From contig JADLHT010000045.1 of the NCBI GenBank assembly GCA_020848695.1, forward strand, positions 1-49,368: 49,368 nt of DNA, written 5' to 3'. Below, one piece after another: positions 15,965-25,124 of the stretch. The position numbers were made by a program, and so were the translations under genes. The stretch comes from Saprospiraceae bacterium (GTDB taxonomy: Bacteria; Bacteroidota; Bacteroidia; Chitinophagales; Saprospiraceae). The notes under the pieces are model-generated. The model saw only the letters and a list, made by a program, of their open reading frames with translations. It was not told the origin of the DNA and did not search any database. The stretch's first letter is position 1. Each line of letters opens with the position of its first letter.

Positions 15965-16030
15965 ATATGGAATGATAGATTGTATTATTTACTGAAATGA
16001 AGTTCGGTACCCATTAAAATGAAGCCATAT
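15965..16030. repeat. Hairpin element, copy 2 (GGTACCCATTAAAAT core)
   Basis: The outer stem is ATATGG (15965-15970) with CCATAT (16025-16030); the core 15991-16020 agrees with 13567-13596 at 28 of 30 positions. It lies directly after the nuclease stop codon, so it could end that transcript. Confidence 0.65.
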
Positions 16031-16032
16031 GA

Positions 16033-16512
16033 TTAATTTTTTCTGAAATCCCATGGTGGTATAGCTGATGATAGCTGCCAAAGGCCTACTTTATTTTCTC
16101 TTGCTTCTAACTCTAACTGGGCAAGGTGCTGTGATTTGTTGTATTTTATGAAATGCCATGCTAAACCTGCTTTTAGTAATTCTTCATTCAAATTTGTGCC
16201 GTCTTCTAAAAATATGTAACCTAGCGTTCTTCCATATCTGTCTTGTCCTGTTTTCTGGAGTGTCACATTTTGCGAAAATACTAAGTATGATGTAAATTGT
16301 TTTGCTGCGTTTCCGAAATCTTGTTTTTTTTCTGGGCAATCGATACCTTCCAGGCGAACTTTTAGTTGGGTGTTATTATCTGTAAGTAAGGTTATGCTAT
16401 CTCCGTCTTGAATTCCGATCACCTTGCCAGATATCACATCGGGTTGTAGAAATGACGATAACAAGATGAATAAAAGGGTACCAAAAAAAAATGACATAAT
16501 TTTATTCTGCAT
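16033..16512 (-). CDS. Exported staphylococcal-nuclease-like (thermonuclease) protein
   Basis: The 159-aa protein has a signal peptide (about residues 1-24) and an SNase fold. VIGIQDGDSITLL holds the first metal-binding aspartate, VRLEGIDCPE the catalytic arginine and aspartate, and GQDRYGRTLGYIFLEDGTNLNEELLKAGLAWHF the second arginine and the conserved tail. All key residues of the family are present, so it should be an active Ca-dependent nuclease outside the cytoplasm. It is preceded by a perfect form of the dyad also found before the OB-fold-like and M48 genes. Confidence 0.92.
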   Translation of the reverse strand: MQNKIMSFFFGTLLFILLSSFLQPDVISGKVIGIQDGDSITLLTDNNTQLKVRLEGIDCPEKKQDFGNAAKQFTSYLVFSQNVTLQKTGQDRYGRTLGYIFLEDGTNLNEELLKAGLAWHFIKYNKSQHLAQLELEARENKVGLWQLSSAIPPWDFRKN

Positions 16513-16562
16513 TTCTTTACTATTTTAAAAGACAAAACACATAAATGGCTTATATAGTTTTT

Positions 16563-16582
16563 CTTGCAAACAAGTTTGCAAG
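16563..16582 (-). promoter_or_regulatory. Shared dyad operator, upstream of the nuclease (perfect)
   Basis: CTTGCAAACAAGTTTGCAAG is a 9-bp perfect inverted repeat around a 2-bp centre. It begins 51 bp upstream of the nuclease start codon, the same distance as in the other two genes although the rest of the upstream sequence differs. Confidence 0.65.
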
Positions 16583-16681
16583 CTCAATAGCAAGTGTTGT
16601 GAATTAGTTTTTCATTTTATTGAACTTCTATTTTTATGTTTGGGTTATATAACTTACTTTTACCCCATATTGTGATTATAT

Positions 16682-16689
16682 TATTTTTG
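16682..16689 (+). promoter_or_regulatory. Candidate -7 box of the defence operon (TATTTTTG)
   Basis: TATTTTTG matches TAnnTTTG, 19 bp before the first ATG of the operon. Another match, TATGTTTG, lies at 16635-16642. Neither has a clear -33 box, so the choice between them is open. Confidence 0.35.
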
Positions 16690-16708
16690 ACGGACCAGAA
16701 ACGAAACC

Positions 16709-16990
16709 ATGCAGATTGTACATGTTTTAAATCATTTTTTCTATACGATATTTCCTGATCTGCAGGGGAAGAGTCATGAAGAATTGGTGCGTACCCTTGA
16801 AATTTACTACAGTTATGGTCCATATAAACCTAAGGTAAGTGTCCTAAATGATACAGTTACTATTGAGCTGAATAAGGATAAAATGCTTATACAAGATGGC
16901 TGGTCGATGGCTATACCTGAGATGTTGGCTTCTTTGCAACTGCCATTTGATAGGGAATATGAGATTGCTAAAGGGATGGTGAAAAGCTAA
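16709..16990 (+). CDS. Small protein leading the defence operon
   Basis: The 93-aa protein (HVLNHFFYTIFPDLQGKSHEELVRTLEIYYSYGPYKPKVSVLNDTVTIELN..) is mixed helix and strand, with no signal peptide or membrane segment. It shares one base with the SNF2 start codon (TAATG), so the two are translationally coupled. Such a small first gene could be a regulator, an adaptor of the SNF2 motor or an inhibitor that keeps the system quiet; the sequence does not decide. No family is recognised. Confidence 0.65.
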   Translation: MQIVHVLNHFFYTIFPDLQGKSHEELVRTLEIYYSYGPYKPKVSVLNDTVTIELNKDKMLIQDGWSMAIPEMLASLQLPFDREYEIAKGMVKS

Positions 16991-19842
16991 TGAAGGATTT
17001 AACGTCATACCAGGCAAAGTATTTGGCTTATGAGCTAACAAAACGATTCCCCTCTGGGAGTAGTGAAAAATTTAATATAGCTTTGCTCGATGCTCAGGTT
17101 GATTTGAATCCACATCAAGTGGAGGCTGCGCTTTTTGCTTTTAAGTCCCCTTTATCTAAAGGTGCAATCCTAGCGGATGAAGTTGGATTAGGAAAAACTA
17201 TTGAAGCTGGTATTTTACTTTCGCAATTATGGGCAGAACGTAGAAGAAAGCTGATTATCATTTGTCCTGCAAATTTGAGGAAACAATGGAATCAAGAACT
17301 TTGGGATAAATTTTTTCTAGAATCTATCATATTAGAAAATAAGAATTTTAACCAATTCAAAAAAACAGGTCAATTTAATCCATTCGAACAAGATAAAATT
17401 TTATTAATATCTTACCAATTTGCAAGAGCAAAGGCTGAATTCATTCAGCTAATATCCTGGGACCTTGCCGTTGTAGATGAAGCACATAGATTGCGCAATG
17501 TTTATAAACCCACCAATAAAATTGGAAACGCCATCAAAGATGCTTTGTCTCATTCGCGAAAAGCATTATTGACAGCCACTCCGTTGCAAAATTCCCTATT
17601 GGAATTATATGGTTTGGTAAGCATTATTGATGAGCATACTTTTGGTGATATCAAAAGCTTCAAAAGCCAATTTTTAAGAACAGCTGATGGCGAAAATTAT
17701 CAAGATTTAAGAGATAGGTTGAAAACTGTCTGTATTAGAAATCTAAGAAGACAAGTACAAGATTATATCAGATACACCAATAGAATTCCAATTACAATCA
17801 AGTTTGAACCTTCAGATGAAGAACAGCAATTGTACACGGATGTTAGTGATTATTTACAGAAAGAGTTATTGTATGGATTGCCTGCTGGGCAAAGACATCT
17901 AATGACTTTAATACTGAGAAAGCTTTTGGCTTCATCGTCTTTTGCCATTGCTGGAACACTTAATAGTCTTATCCATAAACTTCGCGAAGTTATCATTAAA
18001 AATGAAAGACTTACATTGGATGACGATTTGGCAAATGATTATGAACTGTATGAAGAAATGCAAGAAGAATGGGATGAAGAAGCGCCACAAGATGAAAGTA
18101 TATTGAGTGGGAGTGACATCCAAGGAATAAAAGAAGAAATAGAAGAATTAGAAAAATATAGAAATCTAGCAGAATCAATCAAACATAATGCAAAAGGTGA
18201 TAAATTGATCACTGCATTAAAGGAAGGTTTTGGTAAAATGAATGAACAAGCTAATAAAAAAGCTATCATTTTTACCGAGTCTACAAGGACACAAAATTAT
18301 TTATTTCAACTTTTGAATGAGTATTATCCTGACGAAATTGTTTTGTTTAACGGATCAAATAATGACTCAACGTCAAATAAAGTATATAAGACATGGGTTG
18401 AAAAAAATAAAGGCACAGATAAAGTGACAGGATCAGCTACCGCTGATAAACGTGCAGCATTGGTAGAATATTTTAGAGATGAAGCTACTATAATGATTGC
18501 AACTGAAGCAGCTGCTGAAGGAATAAATCTACAGTTTTGTTCTTTACTTATAAATTATGATTTACCTTGGAATCCGCAGCGCATAGAACAAAGGATAGGT
18601 AGGTGTCATAGGTATGGACAGAAATTTGATGTTGTTGTAGTTAATTTTTTGAATATTAAAAACGCAGCTGATATTCGTGTTTTCCAATTACTGGATGAAA
18701 AATTTAAACTTTTCAGTGGTGTTTTTGGGGCTAGTGATGATGTGCTTGGCAGTATTGAGTCAGGTGTCGATTTTGAAAAAAGAATTGCCGAGATTTACCA
18801 GAAATACAGGACTGAAAAAGAAATCATTGACCAATTTGATTTGCTTCAAAAAGAGCTTGAAGATCAAATAAATGGCAAAATGCTTTCTACCAGAGAGACT
18901 TTATTGGCTAATTTTGATGACGAAGTTTTGGATAAACTCAAAATCAGGCTGTCAGAAAGCAGAGAATATATTACTAAATATGAACAATGGCTGTGGGCAG
19001 TGACTAAGTTTGCCTTAGCCGATAGTGCTGCTTTTAATGATGAAAATCTAAGTTTTACAATAGTTAATCAGCCAAATAAAGACGAACACTACCCGACGGA
19101 AACCTTTAAACTTGGCAAACCAAATACAGAGGCACATATTTATAGAATGGGACATCCATTGGCACAGTACGTGCTGGAAAGTGTCAAGGAAAGAAATACT
19201 CCTTTCGGAACAATAAGGTTTGATTTGACGAAATATGAAGGGAACATATCAATACTTGAGAAATTCAAAGGTCATGGCGGTTGGCTTAGTGTGGTATCGA
19301 TAAGTGTAGAAACCTTTGAATCTTCTGATTATTTATTACTTTTTGGAAGTACTAATGATGGTACCATTTTGAGTGATGATGAAGTGAAAAGAATGCTCTT
19401 GTTGCCTGGATCGATTATGAATCAACAAAATGATGGTGTTGATGAAAGCATAGTGCAACGAATAGAAAATAAATACACTGATGCTTTGCTGAAGACTATT
19501 GCTGAAAAAGACAGCAATTACTTAAGAATGGAAACAGAAAAGCTGACTAAATGGGCAGAAGACAGAATGAATGCTGCCGAACTGGCCATTAAGGAGACAA
19601 AATCCAAAATTAAAGAATTGAACAGAGAATCTCAAAAGACTTTTGAGCCTTCAGTCCAATTGCACATACAAGAACAGTTACAGGAATTGTCGAGAAGGCA
19701 AAAAAAACAAAGGCAAGAAATATTTATAGTGGAAGATGAGATAGCTGAAAAAAGAGATCAGATGATCTCAGATATTCAGAAGCGAATGAAGCAGGATGTC
19801 CAAAAGAAACATTTATTTACTATACAATGGCAATTGATATAA
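16990..19842 (+). CDS. SNF2/RapA-type helicase-like ATPase
   Basis: The 950-aa motor has a complete superfamily-2 core: motif I DEVGLGKT (residues 63-70), DEAH (163-166), LTATPLQNSLLELY, and in the second RecA lobe TEAAAEGINLQFC and the motif VI box PQRIEQRIGRCHRYGQ. A long, charged, coiled-coil C-terminus follows (about 850-945), with no nuclease motif visible. It should translocate on double-stranded DNA. SNF2 proteins of this type serve DISARM (DrmD) and several restriction-like systems. It starts in the stop of the preceding gene and ends 1 bp before the nuclease gene. Confidence 0.93.
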   Translation: MKDLTSYQAKYLAYELTKRFPSGSSEKFNIALLDAQVDLNPHQVEAALFAFKSPLSKGAILADEVGLGKTIEAGILLSQLWAERRRKLIIICPANLRKQWNQELWDKFFLESIILENKNFNQFKKTGQFNPFEQDKILLISYQFARAKAEFIQLISWDLAVVDEAHRLRNVYKPTNKIGNAIKDALSHSRKALLTATPLQNSLLELYGLVSIIDEHTFGDIKSFKSQFLRTADGENYQDLRDRLKTVCIRNLRRQVQDYIRYTNRIPITIKFEPSDEEQQLYTDVSDYLQKELLYGLPAGQRHLMTLILRKLLASSSFAIAGTLNSLIHKLREVIIKNERLTLDDDLANDYELYEEMQEEWDEEAPQDESILSGSDIQGIKEEIEELEKYRNLAESIKHNAKGDKLITALKEGFGKMNEQANKKAIIFTESTRTQNYLFQLLNEYYPDEIVLFNGSNNDSTSNKVYKTWVEKNKGTDKVTGSATADKRAALVEYFRDEATIMIATEAAAEGINLQFCSLLINYDLPWNPQRIEQRIGRCHRYGQKFDVVVVNFLNIKNAADIRVFQLLDEKFKLFSGVFGASDDVLGSIESGVDFEKRIAEIYQKYRTEKEIIDQFDLLQKELEDQINGKMLSTRETLLANFDDEVLDKLKIRLSESREYITKYEQWLWAVTKFALADSAAFNDENLSFTIVNQPNKDEHYPTETFKLGKPNTEAHIYRMGHPLAQYVLESVKERNTPFGTIRFDLTKYEGNISILEKFKGHGGWLSVVSISVETFESSDYLLLFGSTNDGTILSDDEVKRMLLLPGSIMNQQNDGVDESIVQRIENKYTDALLKTIAEKDSNYLRMETEKLTKWAEDRMNAAELAIKETKSKIKELNRESQKTFEPSVQLHIQEQLQELSRRQKKQRQEIFIVEDEIAEKRDQMISDIQKRMKQDVQKKHLFTIQWQLI

Positions 19843-19843
19843 T

Positions 19844-20944
19844 ATGGATTTTGAACAACTTGTAAAGCAAATAGAAGATATACATGTCCACTTACAGCAA
19901 TATGCCGTAAGGCAAGTGAACAATGCATTAACGATGCGCAACATAATCATCGGCTGTTACATTGTTGAATTTGAGCAAAATGGATCAGACAAAGCGGTTT
20001 ATGGGGAAAGAACTATAAAGTTATTGGCTAAAAGATTGAATCACATCAAAGGCATCTCAGCCCCGCAACTATATAGGTTCAGAGATTTCTATATTACTTA
20101 CCCACACATATTCTCGACAGTGTTGAAAATATTCAGATCTTCAGGCGATGAGACAGGCCAAATTTTATCGACACTGTTGATAAAATCTGGTATTGATGAA
20201 ACTAATGTGGAAGAAAACTCACTTTCATTTGAACCTGAAATTTTGATCAATAGGTTGAGTTTTTCTCATTTTGTTGAACTCATAAATGCAGACACTTCAT
20301 TAAAAAGGTGCTTTTACGAAGTACAAGCTATCAAAAATAACTGGAGTTCCAGAGAATTGGGAAGAGCTATGTCCACCTTACTTTATGAAAGGACAGGATT
20401 GTCTCAGAACAAAGAATTAATGTTGACAAATTTCAAGAGGGACCATAATGATATTACTCAAATTATAAAAAATCCTTATTTTCTTGAATTTATAGGACTG
20501 GAAGAAAAATATACGTACACTGAAACTGAGCTTGAGACAAACATCATCTCACATTTACAAGATTTCCTTACGGAGCTTGGCCGAGGGTTTTGTTTTGAAG
20601 CCAGGCAGAAACGAATTTCTTTTGATAACACACACTATAGAATAGATTTGGTATTTTATCATAGAATTTTAAAATGTCATGTATTAATAGATCTTAAAAT
20701 TGGAAAATTTGACCATGCTGATGCAGGTCAGATGAATGTGTATTTGAATTATTACAAAAAAAATGAAATGACAGATGGTGATCAGCCACCTGTGGGTATC
20801 ATCTTGTGTGCAGACAAAAATGATGCTTTAGTAGAATATGCTACTTCCGGATTGGCTAATGAAATTTTTGTTTCAAAATATATGGTACAATTGCCTAGTA
20901 AAGATGAATTGGAGGCATTTATAAAAAATGAATTAAATAAATAA
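19844..20944 (+). CDS. DUF1016 (YhcG-type) PD-(D/E)XK nuclease-domain protein
   Basis: The 366-aa protein has the DUF1016 N-terminal domain (about residues 10-170: QVNNALTMRNIIIGCYIVEFEQ, YGERTIKLLAKRLN, LYRFRDFY). The C-terminal nuclease domain has FCFEARQKRISFDNTHYRIDLVFYHRILKCHVLIDLKIG, where RIDLVFYH supplies the aspartate and IDLKIG the D-x-K half of the motif, then HADAGQMNVYLNYY. In most relatives the second acid is E (ELKIG). It probably cuts DNA under control of its operon partners. Spacing is 1 bp to both neighbours, so it belongs to this system rather than being an orphan YhcG. Confidence 0.88.
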   Translation: MDFEQLVKQIEDIHVHLQQYAVRQVNNALTMRNIIIGCYIVEFEQNGSDKAVYGERTIKLLAKRLNHIKGISAPQLYRFRDFYITYPHIFSTVLKIFRSSGDETGQILSTLLIKSGIDETNVEENSLSFEPEILINRLSFSHFVELINADTSLKRCFYEVQAIKNNWSSRELGRAMSTLLYERTGLSQNKELMLTNFKRDHNDITQIIKNPYFLEFIGLEEKYTYTETELETNIISHLQDFLTELGRGFCFEARQKRISFDNTHYRIDLVFYHRILKCHVLIDLKIGKFDHADAGQMNVYLNYYKKNEMTDGDQPPVGIILCADKNDALVEYATSGLANEIFVSKYMVQLPSKDELEAFIKNELNK

Positions 20945-20945
20945 G

Positions 20946-23900
20946 ATGACCAATTACGATAAACTCATAAGTACGCTCAAAGAAGTCTTCATGCTAGATA
21001 AAGCTGAACTTGATTTTGGTATATATCGGATCATGAATGAGAAGAGAAAGGATATAGAGCAGTTTCTAGAAGTGGACCTAGTGCCTCAGGTACAAAAAGT
21101 ATTGGCAGAAAGTTTATCCATAGACAAACAGGCTATTCAAAAAGAACTCGATGATACTATCAAACAAGCGCTAGGTATAGGTGCTGATCCTGAGTCATTG
21201 CCTAAAGTACATGCTCTAAGAGCTAAGCTAGGAGAAGCTGCTGATATGGTGGGGATTGAGAATGAAGTATTTTCGTTATTGGCTAATTTTTTTAAGCGTT
21301 ACTTTGACAATGGGGATTTCATCTCCATGCGACGATACAAAAAAGATGTCTATGCTATCCCGTATGAAGGAGAGGAAGTAAAACTTCACTGGGCTAATGC
21401 AGATCAGTATTATATCAAGACAAGTGAATACTTTAAGGTATATCGGTTTAAACTTGGAGGTAGTAAGTCTGTGGTTTTTGAACTAGTCGAAGCTAGTACC
21501 GAACAAAACAATAATAAAGCACAAGGAGATAAAGAAAGAAGATTTGCCATACAAAAAACAAATCCTTGTGAAGTAGCTGGTGATGAGTTCAAAATATACT
21601 TTACATACGAACCTACGGAAAAAGGTGTCAAACAAAATGACTTGTTGCAAGAAGCCTTTGATATTGTAAAAGGTCAAATACCAAAAGAATTTTTAGAGCT
21701 GCTAAGTCTCCGACCTACTGAAAAAGATCGGCAAAGAACCCTGCTACAAAAGCACTTGATGGACTATGCAGCCCGAAATACATTTGACTATTTTATACAT
21801 AAAGATTTGGGTGGTTTTCTGACCAGAGAACTTGATTTTTATATCAAAAATGAGGTTTTGTTTATTGACGACTTGAATACTAGGGATGAACAAGAATTTT
21901 TAAAACAGCTCAGCAAGATCAAAGCCATAAAAAAAATAGGAGAAAAGATCATCGCTTTCTTAGCACAACTGGAAAACTTCCAGAAAAAGCTATGGCTCAA
22001 AAAGAAAATGGTGGTGGAGTGCCAATACTGTATCACGCTAGATCGGGTGCCGAAAGAACTATACCACGAGATCATCCTTAATCAAGCCCAAATAGATGAA
22101 TGGGTTAAACTATTTGCCATCCATGAGATAACTGACCAAAAGGCAAAAGATATGTTTGCCACAGACCGTGTTGGCTTTTCTAGCCCATTGTCTCTAGCGT
22201 TTCTGGATCAAAATCAGTTTCTGGTCGTGGACACTGCTTTATTTTCTGAAAGTTTTAAATGGAAACTGATTGGTAGCATTGAAAATTTTGATGAGCAGTG
22301 TGATGGATTATTAATTAATTCGGAGAATTTTCAGGCTTTGAATTTATTATCTGCTAGATTTGAAAATACAGTAAAATGTATTTACACTGATCCACCTTAC
22401 AATACAGGTAATGATGGGTTTGCTTACAAAGATGGTTTTCTTCATAGTAGTTGGCTTTCTTTAATCTGTGATAGAACAACCATAACTAAAAAGCTAATGA
22501 ATGAAGCATCTGGCTGCTTTATTTCTAATATTGACAAAAGGGAATTATATAATTATAAATCATTATTAGATTCAATTTTTTCTCCTGAAAATTTTGTCAA
22601 CTCTATTGTTAATGTAAATAATCCAAAGGGGCGTTCAGACCAAAAGCATTTGCCTACGGCTCACGATAATATAGTTTTCTATGCTAATGATGGCTTTATT
22701 TCATACGGGTGGAACCCGACAAACAAAGTAATTAAACGATATAACAAACTGGATGAAAATGGTGAGAAGTATCGTGAAATAGATTTAAGAAAAACAGGAG
22801 ATAATGACCGCAGAAGTGATAGAGAGAATTTATTTTATTATTTCTATTATAATGAAAAAACAAAAGAACTTGTACCTTCAAGAGTTCAACTTGATTTAGA
22901 TGACTTCCGAGAAATTGTACCAATGAAGGATGAAGTTATAGAAGGTAATTGGAGATGGGAATTGGATACTGCAAGAGATAATTTGAAAAGATTAATAGCC
23001 AGATATATGCCTGTTAAAAAGCAATGGAGTGTTTTTGAAATGGATTATTATATCGAAGGTGACAGAGTTTCTCCAACAAGTGTATGGGATGAAAAACCCT
23101 TTAATAGTGAAAGAGGCACTAAATCATTTATTGCACTTGGTTTTGATAAAGAAGATTTTCCTAGGCCCAAACCAATTGGTTTAATGACTGCTTTATTTGA
23201 ACATACAACAACTGAAGGTGATTACATACTTGATTATTTTTTAGGATCTGGAACGACTATTTGTGGGATTATTGAATTGAATGCAAACACGGAAAAATGT
23301 AGAAAGTACATAGGTTGTGAAATGGGTGAATATTTTGACAAAATAACCATGCCAAGAATCCTAAAAACTATTTATTGTCAAGAGTGGGAAGATGGTAAGC
23401 CAGTTAGTCGTGAAGGTATTAGCCATTGTTTTAAATACTTGCGCCTTGAGAGTTATGAAGACACGCTTAATAATCTGCAACTTACACGTAACAATACCCA
23501 AGAACTGGCGCTAAATAGTAATCCCAAATTTAAGGAAGGTTACATGCTGCATTATATGCTCGATGTGGAGTCTCAGGGTAGTCTTCTCAATCTTGATTGG
23601 TTTATCAATCCATTTGAATGCTATCTTCAAGTCACTAAAAACAATGAACTGGTTGACACCAAAGTTGATCTAGTGGAGACCTTCAATTATCTCATAGGAC
23701 TTGTAGTAGAAAATTATGCTGTACCCAAAGATGGATATGTAGTAGTGACTGGTAAAAACTTAGCTGGTGAAAGCATTCTTGTCATCTGGCGTGATTGTGC
23801 CAAACATGATAATCCCGCTCTCAATATATTTTTAGAAAAGAGCAAGTATAATCCGCTCGATGGAGAGTTTGACCGTATCTTTGTCAATGGTGACAATAAT

Positions 23901-23987
23901 GTAGAAAATCTAAAGACAGGTGATGAGCGATGGAAGGTGGTGCTGATAGAAGAAGAATTTAAGAAACGAATGTTTGAAAATAGTTAA
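20946..23987 (+). CDS. Large beta-class adenine DNA methyltransferase (type III Mod-like)
   Basis: The 1013-aa enzyme has the catalytic motif IV TDPPYNTG (residues 481-488) before the AdoMet-binding motif I DYFLGSGTT (763-771). This beta-class order is as in type III Mod proteins, with about 280 residues between them for target recognition. An N-terminal extension of about 450 residues (starting with ELDFGIYRIMNEKRKDIEQFL) makes it roughly 1.6 times the usual Mod length. It presumably N6-methylates adenine to mark self DNA and may scaffold the complex. Motif IV is DPPY, intact. The next gene follows after 24 bp. Confidence 0.92.
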   Translation: MTNYDKLISTLKEVFMLDKAELDFGIYRIMNEKRKDIEQFLEVDLVPQVQKVLAESLSIDKQAIQKELDDTIKQALGIGADPESLPKVHALRAKLGEAADMVGIENEVFSLLANFFKRYFDNGDFISMRRYKKDVYAIPYEGEEVKLHWANADQYYIKTSEYFKVYRFKLGGSKSVVFELVEASTEQNNNKAQGDKERRFAIQKTNPCEVAGDEFKIYFTYEPTEKGVKQNDLLQEAFDIVKGQIPKEFLELLSLRPTEKDRQRTLLQKHLMDYAARNTFDYFIHKDLGGFLTRELDFYIKNEVLFIDDLNTRDEQEFLKQLSKIKAIKKIGEKIIAFLAQLENFQKKLWLKKKMVVECQYCITLDRVPKELYHEIILNQAQIDEWVKLFAIHEITDQKAKDMFATDRVGFSSPLSLAFLDQNQFLVVDTALFSESFKWKLIGSIENFDEQCDGLLINSENFQALNLLSARFENTVKCIYTDPPYNTGNDGFAYKDGFLHSSWLSLICDRTTITKKLMNEASGCFISNIDKRELYNYKSLLDSIFSPENFVNSIVNVNNPKGRSDQKHLPTAHDNIVFYANDGFISYGWNPTNKVIKRYNKLDENGEKYREIDLRKTGDNDRRSDRENLFYYFYYNEKTKELVPSRVQLDLDDFREIVPMKDEVIEGNWRWELDTARDNLKRLIARYMPVKKQWSVFEMDYYIEGDRVSPTSVWDEKPFNSERGTKSFIALGFDKEDFPRPKPIGLMTALFEHTTTEGDYILDYFLGSGTTICGIIELNANTEKCRKYIGCEMGEYFDKITMPRILKTIYCQEWEDGKPVSREGISHCFKYLRLESYEDTLNNLQLTRNNTQELALNSNPKFKEGYMLHYMLDVESQGSLLNLDWFINPFECYLQVTKNNELVDTKVDLVETFNYLIGLVVENYAVPKDGYVVVTGKNLAGESILVIWRDCAKHDNPALNIFLEKSKYNPLDGEFDRIFVNGDNNVENLKTGDERWKVVLIEEEFKKRMFENS

Positions 23988-24011
23988 AATATTAATAAAA
24001 AGTATTATAAA

Positions 24012-25124
24012 ATGAAGAAATTAGAGATAGAGAATATAACTTTAAAAGGATATAAGTCTATAAAGTCATTGATAGATTTTAAGCCAGCATCTATAAATGT
24101 ATTTATTGGTCAAAATGGCGCTGGAAAGTCAAATTTTATAAGTTTTTTTAAGTTTCTTTCTAATATGATAAGTGGTACTGGAAATCTGTCCGAATATACT
24201 GCCATACATGGAGGTGCATCGATATTTTTGCATTTCGGACCAGATGTTTCACCACAGATATTAGCCAATATCAGTTTAAAAACTAGTGCCGGTCTTAATG
24301 AATATAAATTTAAACTTGCGCATGCGTCTTCCGATACATTTATATACACCGAAGAACAATTCAGGTTTAAGTCTACGAGTATAAAAGGGGAGCCAAAGTG
24401 GTTTGATCTTGGATCTGGACATAGAGAGTCGGCTCTAATCCATGCTGAGACTACTGGTAAAACGAGAGGCACTGTAAAAAAGATGTTGCAACAACTTATT
24501 ACATATCAGTTCCACAACACAACCTTCAATTCACCCATTAGAAATATTAAATCAAGTGTGCAAAATAGCTGGTATTTAGAGGAAGATGGGAGTAACCTTC
24601 CTGCCGTACTTTTAGACTTAAGTACACAAAATTCGGGAACATATCAAAAAATTGTTTCGATACTCAAACAAGTTATCCCGTTCTTTGATGACTTTGTTTT
24701 GATTGACCAATATGGGAAAACATACTTGAGATGGAAAGAGAAAGGATCTACATATACTTTTGTGGCTACACAAGCTAGTGATGGCATGTTAAGATTGATG
24801 GCCCTTGTAACATTGTTGTGTCTACCACCTGAGCGACTTCCATCTGTAATGTTTCTGGATGAGCCAGAGCTGGGCTTGCATCCAACTGCAGTTAAGACAG
24901 TATGTGAGTTAATCTATGGAGTATCAGAGCACTGTCAGATTTTTATAGCGACCCAAGACGCAGATATGCTCAATGAATTTGAGCCAGAAGATATTGTAGT
25001 GGTCAATCGTATTAATAAAGAATCTGAATTCAAGAGATTGAGTAGTGCAGATTTAAGTGAATGGATCGGAACTTATAGCTTATCTGATTTATGGCATCAA
25101 AATATCATAGGAGGACGCCCATGA
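24012..25124 (+). CDS. AAA/ABC-type ATPase (AAA_21, OLD/RecF-like)
   Basis: The 370-aa ATPase has Walker A GQNGAGKS (residues 33-40) close to the N-terminus after LKGYKSIKSL, a TQASDGMLRLMAL signature-like segment, and Walker B MFLDEPELGLHP with D283-E284. H-loop-like ATQDADML follows. It has no own nuclease domain; that function is supplied by the overlapping DUF4276 gene. The layout parallels PARIS (AriA ATPase with AriB Toprim effector) and split OLD systems. Stop and next start overlap as ATGA. Confidence 0.88.
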   Translation: MKKLEIENITLKGYKSIKSLIDFKPASINVFIGQNGAGKSNFISFFKFLSNMISGTGNLSEYTAIHGGASIFLHFGPDVSPQILANISLKTSAGLNEYKFKLAHASSDTFIYTEEQFRFKSTSIKGEPKWFDLGSGHRESALIHAETTGKTRGTVKKMLQQLITYQFHNTTFNSPIRNIKSSVQNSWYLEEDGSNLPAVLLDLSTQNSGTYQKIVSILKQVIPFFDDFVLIDQYGKTYLRWKEKGSTYTFVATQASDGMLRLMALVTLLCLPPERLPSVMFLDEPELGLHPTAVKTVCELIYGVSEHCQIFIATQDADMLNEFEPEDIVVVNRINKESEFKRLSSADLSEWIGTYSLSDLWHQNIIGGRP

